Below are positions 26,667 through 36,072 of a stretch of 64,000 bases of DNA, one piece after another. The DNA is from Deferribacteraceae bacterium UBA6799 (GTDB taxonomy: Bacteria; Chrysiogenota; Deferribacteres; Deferribacterales; Geovibrionaceae): positions 86,735 through 150,734 of the forward strand of contig DKFJ01000003.1 of assembly GCA_002452335.1 (NCBI GenBank), written 5' to 3'. Both the position numbers and the translations under genes were made by a program. How positions within the stretch are numbered: position 1 is the stretch's first letter; every line of letters begins with the position of its first letter. Under the pieces are notes generated by a model, which saw only the letters and a program-made list of their open reading frames with translations, was not told the DNA's origin and did no database searches.

Positions 26667-29514
26667 CGCCGTACCACTCGAAAATCCTCTTAAAAGCGCC
26701 TCTGACAGATCTTCTGATGTTCTGATACTCATCCACCAGAGAGCTTCCGTCCGACTTATAACCGAAGAACTCGCTGAGTTTGTCCAGCAGTTTTTCATCC
26801 TTGGGCAGGCGTGAAGTATCGGTGTTCTCATATATCCGCACCAGATTTTCCAGATGGCGGAAGAACAGATATCCCTTATGCAGGGCATAGAAATCACGGC
26901 TGTTTATAAGATCCAGCTCCTTGAACGAGTGCAGAGCGTCATGAGTGTTGGGCGTATGCAGTTCGTCATATCTGCACCCGAACATAAGCTGAAGCATCTG
27001 GGCCGAGAACTCTATATCCAGAAGCCCGCCGTATCCCGCCTTTATGTCGTTCTTTTCATACGGCATACCTTTTTCGCTCTCTATGCGCATGCGCATGTCG
27101 TAGACCTCTTTAACGCCGTTATTGCCTATGTTGCACACATAGATGGATTCTGATTTTATCCTGTTGAACTCCGGAGCCAGTTTTGATGAATAATTGATAA
27201 CGCTGGAGCGCATCAGCGCCTGTTTTTCCCACAGCATAGCAGATTTTTTCTGATATTCCTCAAATCCGGCTATGGTGGTCACCAGCGTTCCGCTGGATCC
27301 GCTGGGACGCAGACGCATATCAGTTTTATACAGATATCCGTTGTGGGTATAGGTGCTGAGGAACGTGATGCCTCTCTGCACCATCTTGGAGTAGAACTCC
27401 TGATTGGTGATCGATTTCTCCCCGTCAGTGTTTCCGTGGTCTTCATAGAGAAATATCAGGTCGATATCCGAGCCGAAGCTCATCTCCACACTGCCCACCT
27501 TGCCCATGCCTATCAGCAGATATCCGCAGTCTCTGCCGTCCTTTGTCTTCGGTTGTCCGTATCTCTCCGCCAGCTGATCGTAGGTATATGAAAAAGCGAA
27601 ATCCACTGTGCCTCTGGCCAGCTCGGTGAGGGACGTCATGGTGTCTATGATGTTGCTCTTTTTGTTCAGATAAGCGTATCCGGCGTTGAAGATGAACGTT
27701 TTGTGCCTGATCCTCGCCGCCTCCGGAACCAGCTCCGGCTCTTCGGCATATTTCGCCGTAACCGCCTGAAAATCGGCTTTCACGCTGTCCGCTTTGAAAT
27801 CGATATTCTTGGGGTCATATATATAGTCCAGCAGGTCACGGTTGCCCATTATCTGATCTGTCAGGTACCGGCTGTATGAAAAAATATTTATAAGTTTGGT
27901 AATGATATAAGGCGCCTCGGTAAAGATATCGTGGAGCATGTATATCGTAGTGCCGCCTGTGAACATTCTTTCGAAGTTCAAAAGAACGCCGGTGCTGTCT
28001 GATTTGTCCGCCAGTTCTTTGATTATCATGATCAGCAGGCTCTTGAGTATCTGTCTGTCGCTGACAGGTCGGGGGCGGTTTTTCTGTCCCTGCATGATTC
28101 GTCTGATTATTCTGATGCACTCCGCCGATTCTTTCAGCCTGAACTGTTTCAGAACCGCCGCCGCCTCTTCGTCTGAGAGTTCCTCGTCAAATATCAGCAT
28201 GATTCCCTCTTCGGTGCCGGCGTCTTTAAAAAGGCTGGCAAACTCGGCGTTGACCCTCCTGGTAACCTCCGAGTATCTCTGATTAAACGCCGCCGGAGAT
28301 GTAAACCCGCACCGCTCCAGATACAGAGGAAACGTTTCGGATGTCTCCGGAACCACATGCGTCTGGCGCTCGTTCTCTATCTGCACCATGTGTTCCAGCT
28401 TTCTTAAAAAACAGTAGGATTCCGCCAGCATTTTTGCTGTTTCTCTGTGCATAACTCCCTGATTCGCCAGAATCTCCAGACTCTTCAGCGTGTTATGGTT
28501 ATACACGTCTTTATTGGAAGGATAGTGGACTATCTGAAACGTCTGCACCACGAACTCTATCTCTCTGATGCCTCCGTATCCCAGCTTCACATGCTTTATG
28601 TTAGCCCCTTTCAGATCCACTCTCTTATTTATTTTCTTTTTGATATCCTGAAGCTCCTGCATCAGGTTATAGTCCAGACTCCTGCGGAAAACGAACGGTC
28701 TGACGGCTTTCAGAAAAGCCTCGCCCACCTCCTTAGACCCTGCCACAGGCAGCGCCTTCAGCAGCATCATCCGCTCCCAGCTCTGTCCGTATGTCTCATA
28801 AAACATCTCATAGCTGCGGACAGGCAGAGCCAGAGCTCCTCTGTCCCCGTCCGGACGCAGACGCAGATCCACACGAAAAACTATTCCGTTCTTTGTCCGC
28901 TCGCCTATGCAGTGGGTTATCTTCTCCGCCATCCTGGTAAAATAGAGGTGATTCTCTATGCTGTTATCTCCGTCTGTTCTGCCCAGATCGGAGCCGTATA
29001 CATACATTATATCTATATCAGAGCTGAAATTCAGCTCCCAGCCGCCCAGTTTTCCCAGACCGATCACGCAGAAGCCCACCTCCTGTCCCTGCTCGTCTCT
29101 GGGTGTTCCATGCTGGCTTTTCAGCTGGTGGCTGTAATAGTAATAGGCAGCCTCGCACGCGGCAGCCGCCACAGAGGAAACATGGGCGGTGATCTCAGCG
29201 CATCCTGCCCCGAAGCACAGGTCAGACGCCGCTATGTTCGCGTATTCCCTCATCTTGATTATGCGCAGATGCTCCATGAAGTCCTCTTCGGACATGGACA
29301 GAACATCCATCTCAAAGATATCCTCCAGAATAGAGTATTTGTTTCTCTGCACTTTGAATTTTTTTACTATAGCGTGAAACTCATGGGGGTTGTGCAGCAT
29401 CCACTGCCCGATATACTCCGAGTGTCTGGCTATGTATCCCAGCACTCTGCTGTCTGCGGGCTTCAGCCCGGCTTCCAGCGCAGCCTGTTCTGTTTGTGTC
29501 TCTCTTGAGGTCAT
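26644..29514 (-). CDS. glnE: Bifunctional glutamine synthetase adenylyltransferase/deadenylylase
   Basis: GlnE controls glutamine synthetase by attaching or removing AMP according to nitrogen status. The 956-residue protein has the expected two nucleotidyltransferase domains, each with its own motif: GLGKLGGWELNFSSDIDIMY in the N-terminal (deadenylylating) half and GMGKVGSVEMSFGSDIDLIF in the C-terminal (adenylylating) half. Helical regulatory regions lie between and after them. ATG 29514 lies in an ATGA overlap with the upstream kinase gene and has GGAG nine bases upstream. A GTG at 29547 is less likely. Translational coupling to a membrane histidine kinase is unusual. Confidence 0.95.
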   Translation of the reverse strand: MTSRETQTEQAALEAGLKPADSRVLGYIARHSEYIGQWMLHNPHEFHAIVKKFKVQRNKYSILEDIFEMDVLSMSEEDFMEHLRIIKMREYANIAASDLCFGAGCAEITAHVSSVAAAACEAAYYYYSHQLKSQHGTPRDEQGQEVGFCVIGLGKLGGWELNFSSDIDIMYVYGSDLGRTDGDNSIENHLYFTRMAEKITHCIGERTKNGIVFRVDLRLRPDGDRGALALPVRSYEMFYETYGQSWERMMLLKALPVAGSKEVGEAFLKAVRPFVFRRSLDYNLMQELQDIKKKINKRVDLKGANIKHVKLGYGGIREIEFVVQTFQIVHYPSNKDVYNHNTLKSLEILANQGVMHRETAKMLAESYCFLRKLEHMVQIENERQTHVVPETSETFPLYLERCGFTSPAAFNQRYSEVTRRVNAEFASLFKDAGTEEGIMLIFDEELSDEEAAAVLKQFRLKESAECIRIIRRIMQGQKNRPRPVSDRQILKSLLIMIIKELADKSDSTGVLLNFERMFTGGTTIYMLHDIFTEAPYIITKLINIFSYSRYLTDQIMGNRDLLDYIYDPKNIDFKADSVKADFQAVTAKYAEEPELVPEAARIRHKTFIFNAGYAYLNKKSNIIDTMTSLTELARGTVDFAFSYTYDQLAERYGQPKTKDGRDCGYLLIGMGKVGSVEMSFGSDIDLIFLYEDHGNTDGEKSITNQEFYSKMVQRGITFLSTYTHNGYLYKTDMRLRPSGSSGTLVTTIAGFEEYQKKSAMLWEKQALMRSSVINYSSKLAPEFNRIKSESIYVCNIGNNGVKEVYDMRMRIESEKGMPYEKNDIKAGYGGLLDIEFSAQMLQLMFGCRYDELHTPNTHDALHSFKELDLINSRDFYALHKGYLFFRHLENLVRIYENTDTSRLPKDEKLLDKLSEFFGYKSDGSSLVDEYQNIRRSVRGAFKRIFEWYGDENNTGH

Positions 29515-31460
29515 TTCGACTCCGGAATCATTATTATAAATTCGCACCCGTCACCCGGGGCGCTAACCACATCCACCATACCGCCGCAGTCCATCACAAC
29601 CTGCTTCACCGTGGCCAGCCCCAGACCCGTTCCCTTGCCTTTGGTAGTATAGAAAGGTCTGAAAATATTCTTTATCTCTTCTGGTTTTATGCCTTTGCCC
29701 GTGTCCTTCACCCTCAGACGGAAAAACCGCCCGAAAACCTTCTCCTCCACGTCTGTCACAATGTGTATGACGCCTCTGTTGTCCATGGCGTCCGAGGCGT
29801 TTTGACACAGGTTCACTATAAGCTGTATATATCTGCTCTCGTTCATTTTTATCATTGATTCGCCGGATATGTCACTGTATTGGATAGTAACATCCGCAGG
29901 CAGTATGTGCCCCGTTATCTCTATAGCGTTTTTCGTCAGAATCGATCCGGGCATCACCACGGAAGGTTTTTCAGAGCTCTTAGTGCTCTTCAGCACTCCG
30001 TCCAGATATAGTCTGGCGCCCTCCACTATGGCGCTTATACTCTCCAGATGCTTTCCTCTCTTTTCCGTATCGTCCGTTCTGTCTGCCAGACTGTACTGAA
30101 AAGCGATATTCTGGAGAATGTTTCCGAAATCATGCGCCATACCAGCGGCGAGAGTACCCACCTCTTCCCTCTTCTGATCCTGATAGAAAGACCTGTGGAC
30201 CCTCTTGAACTCGGTCAGGTCAGTGAAGGATGTCAGAAGAGCGCTTTCGTCCTGTATATGCATGCGTGTGGTGCTGACGGCAACGTTGACCGATGTGCCG
30301 TCATCTTTTATCAGCGTGTATTCCCCCATGTTTTCCACTATGCCGGTGGGAATGGCCTTAACCTCATATATGAACTTATCCCTTTCTTTCACAACGTCAT
30401 ACAGGGTTCTGCTGCTGCCGTCCTTTATCAATTCCAGAAATTTTTTGTTTTTATCTATAATCAGACCGTCATCCTGATAGAGCACCAGATATTCGGGAAT
30501 CGTCTTGAATATACTCTCATATTTTGTCTTCAGGTTTTCCAGACGCTGACTGCGCTCTATCACTTCCATACCCAGATTTTTGTTCTTTCTCGCTATTTCC
30601 AGAATAATGAGGGTGAACAAAAGCACCACAGGCATGAAAATTATATATGACATGTACTGTTCCAGCCACGGACAACAGGCGGGAGCCATCAGCCTGTTTA
30701 TTTTCGGTGTGCGGTATATCAGGCAGAATTCAGTTTTGCCTGTTTTGAAATCATAAAACGCTACCTTGGAACCGTTGTAATCCGCCACGTCCTTTCCTGT
30801 TCTCTGTCTGATGTTCAGCATGTCTCTGGTCTCTCCGCTGACAGCCAGCCTGGGCTCAGACAGAACAACCAGCTCCGTTCTGGCGCCGGCTATGCCGTTC
30901 TGCCACACAGAGCCATACATTCCGGAGCTGCTCATTCGGAAAAGGTCGAATATCGCTCCGTCGAAACCTTTTTCGTTCATGAGCGGCATCATTATCAGAT
31001 ATTCATCTGGCGAGTCCGGGCTGAACCCTCCTCTGAAAGTTCCTGTATAGGTACCGCCGGACAGCAGGGATGTTTTCAGACTGTCCGGCAGATACTCTGT
31101 TATTCTGCTGATGTCAATGGAATCATCCACACTGCGCACAGGCTGAAAAAACCTGTTCATCTCGCCGACGCTGAAACCGGCCTCAAAATCATAATGTTTT
31201 CTGATATACTGAGCATACTCGCTTATCGCTCTCTGTCTGATCTCGCTGTCGGAAATGGACGCGACTATCTGGAGCCTTTCCTGCCTCTCGGATATGATGT
31301 GCTCCATAAAACTGCCTATCAGAACGGAATAGGACTTCGCCTCCGCCTCATATTTCTTTTCCGTGCTGTCATCCGTGTATATCCACAGGATCACAGCGAA
31401 CAGAACAGAAACGGATATAACCAATAAACCAAGAACAAGCCTGCTCAGCGTTTTATACAT
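29511..31460 (-). CDS. Membrane sensor histidine kinase upstream of glnE
   Basis: The 649-residue kinase has an N-terminal span (LVLGLLVISVSVLFAVILWIY, shortened), an extracytoplasmic domain of about 230 residues and a second span near 275. A PAS-like region (IFKTIPEYLVLYQDDGLIID) and a further PAS/PAC segment follow. The phosphoacceptor region has AAGMAHDFGNILQN (His near 442), and the HATPase domain ends in GKGTGLGLATVKQV. The HDFGN form of the H-box is typical of kinases related to NtrB-like and PAS kinases. No response regulator is adjacent. It ends in an ATGA overlap with glnE. GTG 31466 is possible; ATG 31460 with AAGAAG five bases upstream is preferred. Confidence 0.87.
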   Translation of the reverse strand: MYKTLSRLVLGLLVISVSVLFAVILWIYTDDSTEKKYEAEAKSYSVLIGSFMEHIISERQERLQIVASISDSEIRQRAISEYAQYIRKHYDFEAGFSVGEMNRFFQPVRSVDDSIDISRITEYLPDSLKTSLLSGGTYTGTFRGGFSPDSPDEYLIMMPLMNEKGFDGAIFDLFRMSSSGMYGSVWQNGIAGARTELVVLSEPRLAVSGETRDMLNIRQRTGKDVADYNGSKVAFYDFKTGKTEFCLIYRTPKINRLMAPACCPWLEQYMSYIIFMPVVLLFTLIILEIARKNKNLGMEVIERSQRLENLKTKYESIFKTIPEYLVLYQDDGLIIDKNKKFLELIKDGSSRTLYDVVKERDKFIYEVKAIPTGIVENMGEYTLIKDDGTSVNVAVSTTRMHIQDESALLTSFTDLTEFKRVHRSFYQDQKREEVGTLAAGMAHDFGNILQNIAFQYSLADRTDDTEKRGKHLESISAIVEGARLYLDGVLKSTKSSEKPSVVMPGSILTKNAIEITGHILPADVTIQYSDISGESMIKMNESRYIQLIVNLCQNASDAMDNRGVIHIVTDVEEKVFGRFFRLRVKDTGKGIKPEEIKNIFRPFYTTKGKGTGLGLATVKQVVMDCGGMVDVVSAPGDGCEFIIMIPESK

Positions 31461-31560
31461 ATTCACTTCTTAAAAAAAATTTATAGACAACAGGGCTTGA
31501 CCAGCAAGCCTCTATGCCTTAATTTTAGAAAGCAAATCCTGATTACGCAAGAGGTATATC

Positions 31561-33396
31561 ATGTCAGACAAATTCAAAGCTCTTAACGCTCCTTCCGCCG
31601 TTGTAAAAAACGCGGATAAACTGCTGAAACCGACATCCTACGACATCAGAGCCTATGTGGGCGAGCCCGGCGATTTTTTCAACGAAAAGGCTGTGCTGAC
31701 CCCGGAGGCTGTCAGAACTGTCGGCACTATACTCGCTTGTCAGGAATTTGTGCTGAAATCAGGCGTCAGAATGAGCCTGAAAAAAGGCGACACCATAGTG
31801 ATAGGTTATGACAACGGCCCCACATCCAGGGCGCTGGCGGAGGCGATGGCTGAGGGCATAATATCTCAGGGAGTGAACGTATACGACATAGGCGTATCAT
31901 CTTCCGGTCAGGTATACCAGAACCAGAACCAGCTCGCCGCCAAAGCGCACGTGCAGATAACCAGATCCCATGTGGAGGTTACCACCAACGGAGCAAAATT
32001 CGGAATATCCACTCAGGGCGTCCACACATATCTGCTGGAACAGATGAACACTTTTCTGAAAGAGGGCTACCAGATCAGAGATCTGGACAGCTCAGAATAC
32101 GGCAAGGTGACCGATAAAAAGCAGGAAGGACGGGATATTTATTTTTTAAAGATGAAAGATATATATAAGAAATACTTCAACCAAAGGGATAACTCTATGG
32201 TCGCAGTAAACCTCTTCGGCGGCACAGGGCTTATGTATAAAGACCTGTTTCTGGATATCCTGGGAAAAGACACCCTGATTCTGGGCGAAGATACGGATGT
32301 CAACAGCGGTCATGTGCTGGCAGACCCCACCCGAAAAGAGATGCTGGCGAAAGTGACCGGAGTTGGAAAAGCTCTGGAAAAAGGCATGCGTGTGCATTCT
32401 TTTGATCTGGACGCCGACAGAGGATCCCTGACCGAAGGTTCGGAAGCGCTCACCACATCAGGCACCGGACACTATCTGGGAGACGCTCTTGCTTTCATGC
32501 TCGCCGATTATAAGATGAAGATCGCCCTGCCTGCTCTCAGAAAAGCTCTGGAAGACCTGAAGATTAACACCACGAATATGAAGGCCATAGAGGCTATCGC
32601 CAATACATTCTATATAGACGCCAGATATACGGGAGCTGTTAAGCAGTATGTGGAATCAATGGGCGGCAAAACTGTTTTTCACCCTAAGGGGCACTCCCTG
32701 TGGAAAGAGACCATAACAGAAAATATGAAACTGATGTCCGCTCTGGCAGGATTCGACACTATCGAGGCGTTCGTACAGGCGACAGGTTACCGTGATCTTC
32801 AGATAGAGGCGAGCCTGCATTTCTTCTCCACCGATACGAAAGACGGCATCCCCAGAGACGACGCAGTGGAAAATATATTCATTCTGGAGCAGATCATAGA
32901 CGCTCTGGGCATCAAAAAACTCTCAGATTATTTTGCCGGCGTTCCGAAAAGATTCACCACAAAAGAGATACGCACGGTGGCTGCGAGCAACGAGCAGAAG
33001 GACAGCATCACTGCGGACGCTGTGGCAGTGCTGCGCAACCTGTTCACCATAAAGGGCGGGTGCGGTATAACAGAGTTCGAAGGGCAGATCAGGGTTGATT
33101 TCGCTGACGGTTTCATCATGTACGGCATGTCGAACACATCGCCCAAGCTGACCTTTATGACAGAGGGCAATACCGAAGAGATGCGCAACAACGCTCTGGC
33201 TTTTGTTCTGGCTCTTCATAACAGCCTGAAAAAACAATACGGAGACAAAGAACCCATGGATCTTTCAGAGAATGATTTCTTTGTCACTGACAGCACATAC
33301 AATATGCCCGAACCGGATAAGATAACACTGAGCAGCAGACAGGCTGATGAGTTTGTAAAATACTGCGGATTCGATAAGGATGTTCTGGATTTCTGA
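31561..33396 (+). CDS. Phosphohexomutase (phosphoglucomutase/phosphomannomutase family)
   Basis: The enzyme interconverts hexose 1- and 6-phosphates and so supplies sugar nucleotides for glycogen, lipopolysaccharide or capsule. The 611-residue protein shows the superfamily order: substrate arm YDNGPTSR, phosphoserine loop QITRSHVEVTTNG near residues 136-148, metal-binding DLDADRG near residue 283, and a C-terminal domain with phosphate-binding residues near MYGMSNTSPKLTF. At 611 residues it is about 150 longer than typical phosphomannomutases. The sugar specificity is not clear. AAGAGG lies upstream of ATG 31561. A structured repeat begins just after the stop codon. Confidence 0.83.
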   Translation: MSDKFKALNAPSAVVKNADKLLKPTSYDIRAYVGEPGDFFNEKAVLTPEAVRTVGTILACQEFVLKSGVRMSLKKGDTIVIGYDNGPTSRALAEAMAEGIISQGVNVYDIGVSSSGQVYQNQNQLAAKAHVQITRSHVEVTTNGAKFGISTQGVHTYLLEQMNTFLKEGYQIRDLDSSEYGKVTDKKQEGRDIYFLKMKDIYKKYFNQRDNSMVAVNLFGGTGLMYKDLFLDILGKDTLILGEDTDVNSGHVLADPTRKEMLAKVTGVGKALEKGMRVHSFDLDADRGSLTEGSEALTTSGTGHYLGDALAFMLADYKMKIALPALRKALEDLKINTTNMKAIEAIANTFYIDARYTGAVKQYVESMGGKTVFHPKGHSLWKETITENMKLMSALAGFDTIEAFVQATGYRDLQIEASLHFFSTDTKDGIPRDDAVENIFILEQIIDALGIKKLSDYFAGVPKRFTTKEIRTVAASNEQKDSITADAVAVLRNLFTIKGGCGITEFEGQIRVDFADGFIMYGMSNTSPKLTFMTEGNTEEMRNNALAFVLALHNSLKKQYGDKEPMDLSENDFFVTDSTYNMPEPDKITLSSRQADEFVKYCGFDKDVLDF

Positions 33397-33403
33397 GAGG
33401 ATA

Positions 33404-33540
33404 GACCAGGCACACGGATGTGCCGCACGGAGAAGCAGAAGAAGCTTTTAGTTTCTGATGCGTACGCAGTGTGAGCGGAGTGAGGTTATACCGAAACGAA
33501 GCGTTGCGAAGAAATGACACGATGTCATTTCTGAGGAAAT
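33404..33540 (+). repeat. Dispersed structured repeat, copy A
   Basis: The element opens with the hairpin GGCACA-CGGA-TGTGCC (33409-33424) and CACGGAG (33426-33432). It then carries the 17-base box CGCAGTGTGAGCGGAGT (33465-33481) and an ACGAAGCGTT box (33496-33505). It closes with a ten-pair hairpin AGAAATGACA/TGTCATTTCT (33510-33532). The same order of parts occurs inverted at 60633-60755. It lies eight bases downstream of the phosphohexomutase stop codon and in the same direction, so it is likely transcribed as the 3' tail of that mRNA. No rho-independent T run follows. Confidence 0.7.
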
Positions 33541-33544
33541 ATAT

Positions 33545-33642
33545 TGTCATTACGAGCCTTCGAAGAAGGCGTGGTAATCTCAACCGTGCATACGGTTCAA
33601 ACATAATGAGATAGCCACGTCGCAAAGCTCCTCGCTATGACA
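33545..33642. repeat. MITE-like imperfect palindromic element
   Basis: The 98-base element has imperfect inverted arms of about 36-38 bases that begin TGTCAT..CGAG and end ATCTCA. The loop contains a further small palindrome ACCGTGCATACGGT. Elements starting TGTCATTRCGAG with an internal GTGGYAATCTCA are known as dispersed non-coding palindromes in many bacteria. No coding capacity is seen. Together with copy A it fills most of the 331-base spacer between the phosphohexomutase gene and lpxC. The remaining bases, 33643-33700, show nothing I can name. Confidence 0.65.
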
Positions 33643-33700
33643 GAAAAAGAAAAACTGTAAGATAGATTTGTTAAAGAACCGGAACTGTTTTCTGACCACG

Positions 33701-33727
33701 GCACCGGAAGAATAAGACTTCCGGTGC
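33701..33727 (-). other. Perfect stem-loop directly after lpxC
   Basis: The ten-pair inverted repeat GCACCGGAAG/CTTCCGGTGC with a seven-base loop starts at the base after the lpxC stop codon. It is not followed by T on either strand, so it may protect the mRNA end or mark a factor-dependent terminator; this is inference. Confidence 0.55.
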
Positions 33728-34633
33728 TCAGGCCAGCCCCTGTGGTTTTAATTCCAATGTCTGATGCAGCGCAGGAGATTCTTCCTGCGTTTCTATTAAA
33801 GAGTATGAGTTAGTTGCTTCTACCAGCTGACGCGCGAAAAGGTTGTTCAGCTGGTGACCGGACTTATAAGCCCTGATATGTCCCAATATTCTGTAGCCCA
33901 TCAGCGACACATCGCCGATGAGATCCAGCACCTTGTGTCTGGCGAACTCATCTTTGAACCTGAGTCCTTCAGGGTTCATAATGTCGTTGCCGTCTATGAC
34001 GACCGCGTTTTCCAGACTGCCGCCTTTTGCCAGCCCCATCTGCCACAGAGATTCCACCTCACGCTTGAACCCGAAAGTTCTGGCGGAAGCGATCTCTTTT
34101 GAGAATGTTTCGGGGTTCACCTCGAAATAAGCCTTCTGCTGACCGATGGTCTCCACGTCAAAATCTATATCGAAGGTAACCTTAAAGAAACGGGAGGGGA
34201 GTATCTCTACCCATTTGCCGTCTTTTTCAAGGCGTATCTTCTTGTTGAATTTCATGTATTTTCTGGGTTTGCCCAGTTCTTTGATACCTGTTTCCAGTAT
34301 CTTCTGCACATAGGGTCCGGATGATCCGTCCAGTATGGGAACCTCGGGACCTGAAACCTCTATCATGGCATTATCCACACCCAGACCGTACAGAGCGGAC
34401 ATAACGTGCTCTATGGTGCTGATGGTCTGTTCGCCGCAGCGTATTGTTGTGGCGAGCATAGTGGATGTGACTGTATAGGGTGTTACTTTGGTATATTCGC
34501 AGGAAACATCTGATCTTTTGAAACAGACACCTGTATCCGCAAATGCGGGATGGATGTTCATAATCATTCTGTGACCGGAGTGAAGTCCGATACCTTCTAT
34601 TGTTATGCTTTTCTTAAGCGTTGTCTGTCTCAT
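33728..34633 (-). CDS. lpxC: UDP-3-O-acyl-N-acetylglucosamine deacetylase
   Basis: This zinc enzyme carries out the first committed step of lipid A synthesis, and its presence shows a lipopolysaccharide outer membrane. The 301-residue protein has IGLHSG near residue 15, the zinc histidine in TIEHVMSALYGLG (His76), PILDGSSGP, and the second metal-ligand segment FARHKVLDLIGD followed by LMGYRILGHIRAYKSGHQLN (shortened). ATG 34633 begins after a 119-base spacer that separates it from dnaB. That spacer contains a minus-strand TTGACA (34694-34689) but no convincing -10 at the right distance. Confidence 0.95.
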   Translation of the reverse strand: MRQTTLKKSITIEGIGLHSGHRMIMNIHPAFADTGVCFKRSDVSCEYTKVTPYTVTSTMLATTIRCGEQTISTIEHVMSALYGLGVDNAMIEVSGPEVPILDGSSGPYVQKILETGIKELGKPRKYMKFNKKIRLEKDGKWVEILPSRFFKVTFDIDFDVETIGQQKAYFEVNPETFSKEIASARTFGFKREVESLWQMGLAKGGSLENAVVIDGNDIMNPEGLRFKDEFARHKVLDLIGDVSLMGYRILGHIRAYKSGHQLNNLFARQLVEATNSYSLIETQEESPALHQTLELKPQGLA

Positions 34634-34752
34634 GCTAATAATGAAGCAATAGCCATGCCAAACACGAAACCCTTATTATTCAAGGGGTTGTCAATTATTT
34701 GTATGATAAATACAACAGAATGGAACGATACGCTGTATTATTTTTTATACAT

Positions 34753-36072
34753 CTACCCCCTATAGAGGTCTTTGAACAGCATATATTCCTTGATGAATGA
34801 CAGGCGCACAGTTCCGGTTGGTCCGTTTCTGTGTTTTGCCAGAATAACTTCTGCCACACCCGGCTCCGAAGTGTTTTCGTTGTACACTTCGTCACGGTAG
34901 AGAAAGATGATGATGTCGGCATCCTGCTCAATGGCTCCTGACTCTCTGAGGTCAGACACCAGGGGACGCTTGTCCTGTCTCTGCTCCACTCCACGGTTAA
35001 GCTGGGACAGAGCGATAACGGGGACGTCCATCTCCTTAGCCAGAGCCTTCAGCGATCTGGATATCTCCGATATCTGCTGTTCTCTGTTGTCGCCCTTGGT
35101 CGCTCCCATCAGCTGAAGGTAGTCCACAAAAATAAGATCCAGCCCGTGCTGGCGTTTCAGCCTTCTGCATTTTGCTCTCAGTTCCATGGTGCTGATAGAC
35201 GGCGTATCGTCTATGAAAAACTTCATCTCGTTGAGTATGCCCGCCGCTCCGGAGAGCTTCTGCCACTCCTCCATGCTGAACCTGCCGGCTCTCAGCTTTC
35301 TGGAGTCAACACCCGCCTGCGCCGCCAGAAGCCTCTGGGCGAGCTGGTGTGAAGACATCTCCAGAGAGAAGAACGCCACTGATTTCTGATCGGAGTAAGA
35401 CGCGTTAAGAGCTATATTCAGAGAAAAAGCCGTCTTTCCCATGGCGGGACGTCCGGCGATGATAACAAGGTCAGAGTTCTGCAGACCGTTGGTGATATCG
35501 TTCAGATCCTTAAAACCTGTGGTAATGCCCGAGAGCTGATCGCTGCGCTGAAACAGCTTGTCCAGCATATCCATTGTCTCGTGCATCAGCACGCCGATAT
35601 GCTCCACATCGCTCTTCAGCTTGTGCTCGGCGAGGCTGAATATGCGTTTTTCTGCGTTTTCAACCACTTCCGCCACATTGTCGGGCTGCTCGTAGCAGGA
35701 TTCGGTCATCTCCACCGCCACGCCTATGAGTCTGCGCAGTGTGGAACGGTCTCTGACTATCTCTGCGTAGTGCGCCACGTTTGCCGATGTGGGGATGATA
35801 TCCACCAGAGAGGCGATATATTCCACTCCGCCCGCCTTGGACAGCTCCTCATCGGTCATGATGCCCATCACGGTCACCACGTCCACAGGGCGCCCCTGCT
35901 CCTGAAGCTGGAGTATGCGGCTGTATAGGTGCTGGTGGGACGGGACATAAAAGTCCTCGGGACGCAGCTTGTCCGCCACCTTGTCCAGCGCTTTATCGTC
36001 TATGAAGATAGAGGCTATAACTGCCTGTTCTGCCTCTTTATTATGCGGGGGAACACGTTTCATATCTGCCAT
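34753..36072 (-). CDS. dnaB: Replicative DNA helicase
   Basis: This ring helicase drives the replication fork. The 439-residue protein has the N-terminal helical domain (PPHNKEAEQAVIASIFID), a linker helix, and a RecA-like motor with Walker A GRPAMGKT, Walker B LIFVDYLQLM, the ALSQLNRGVE motif and the C-terminal AKHRNGPTG arginine-finger region. No intein is present. The start codon shares one base with the rplI stop codon, so dnaB is the last gene of a recA-pilT-recX-rplI-dnaB run. Confidence 0.96.
   Translation of the reverse strand: MADMKRVPPHNKEAEQAVIASIFIDDKALDKVADKLRPEDFYVPSHQHLYSRILQLQEQGRPVDVVTVMGIMTDEELSKAGGVEYIASLVDIIPTSANVAHYAEIVRDRSTLRRLIGVAVEMTESCYEQPDNVAEVVENAEKRIFSLAEHKLKSDVEHIGVLMHETMDMLDKLFQRSDQLSGITTGFKDLNDITNGLQNSDLVIIAGRPAMGKTAFSLNIALNASYSDQKSVAFFSLEMSSHQLAQRLLAAQAGVDSRKLRAGRFSMEEWQKLSGAAGILNEMKFFIDDTPSISTMELRAKCRRLKRQHGLDLIFVDYLQLMGATKGDNREQQISEISRSLKALAKEMDVPVIALSQLNRGVEQRQDKRPLVSDLRESGAIEQDADIIIFLYRDEVYNENTSEPGVAEVILAKHRNGPTGTVRLSFIKEYMLFKDLYRG

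Noticed and set aside
26667..26897. N-terminal extension of the ThiE-like protein
   Set aside because: The extra 77 codons lie inside the glnE coding region in another frame and have no similarity to ThiE; ATG 26666 gives a family-like start.
28447..29508. A 353-codon open frame on the plus strand opposite glnE
   Set aside because: It mirrors glnE codons, has no family signature and would conflict with the highly conserved GlnE N-terminal domain.
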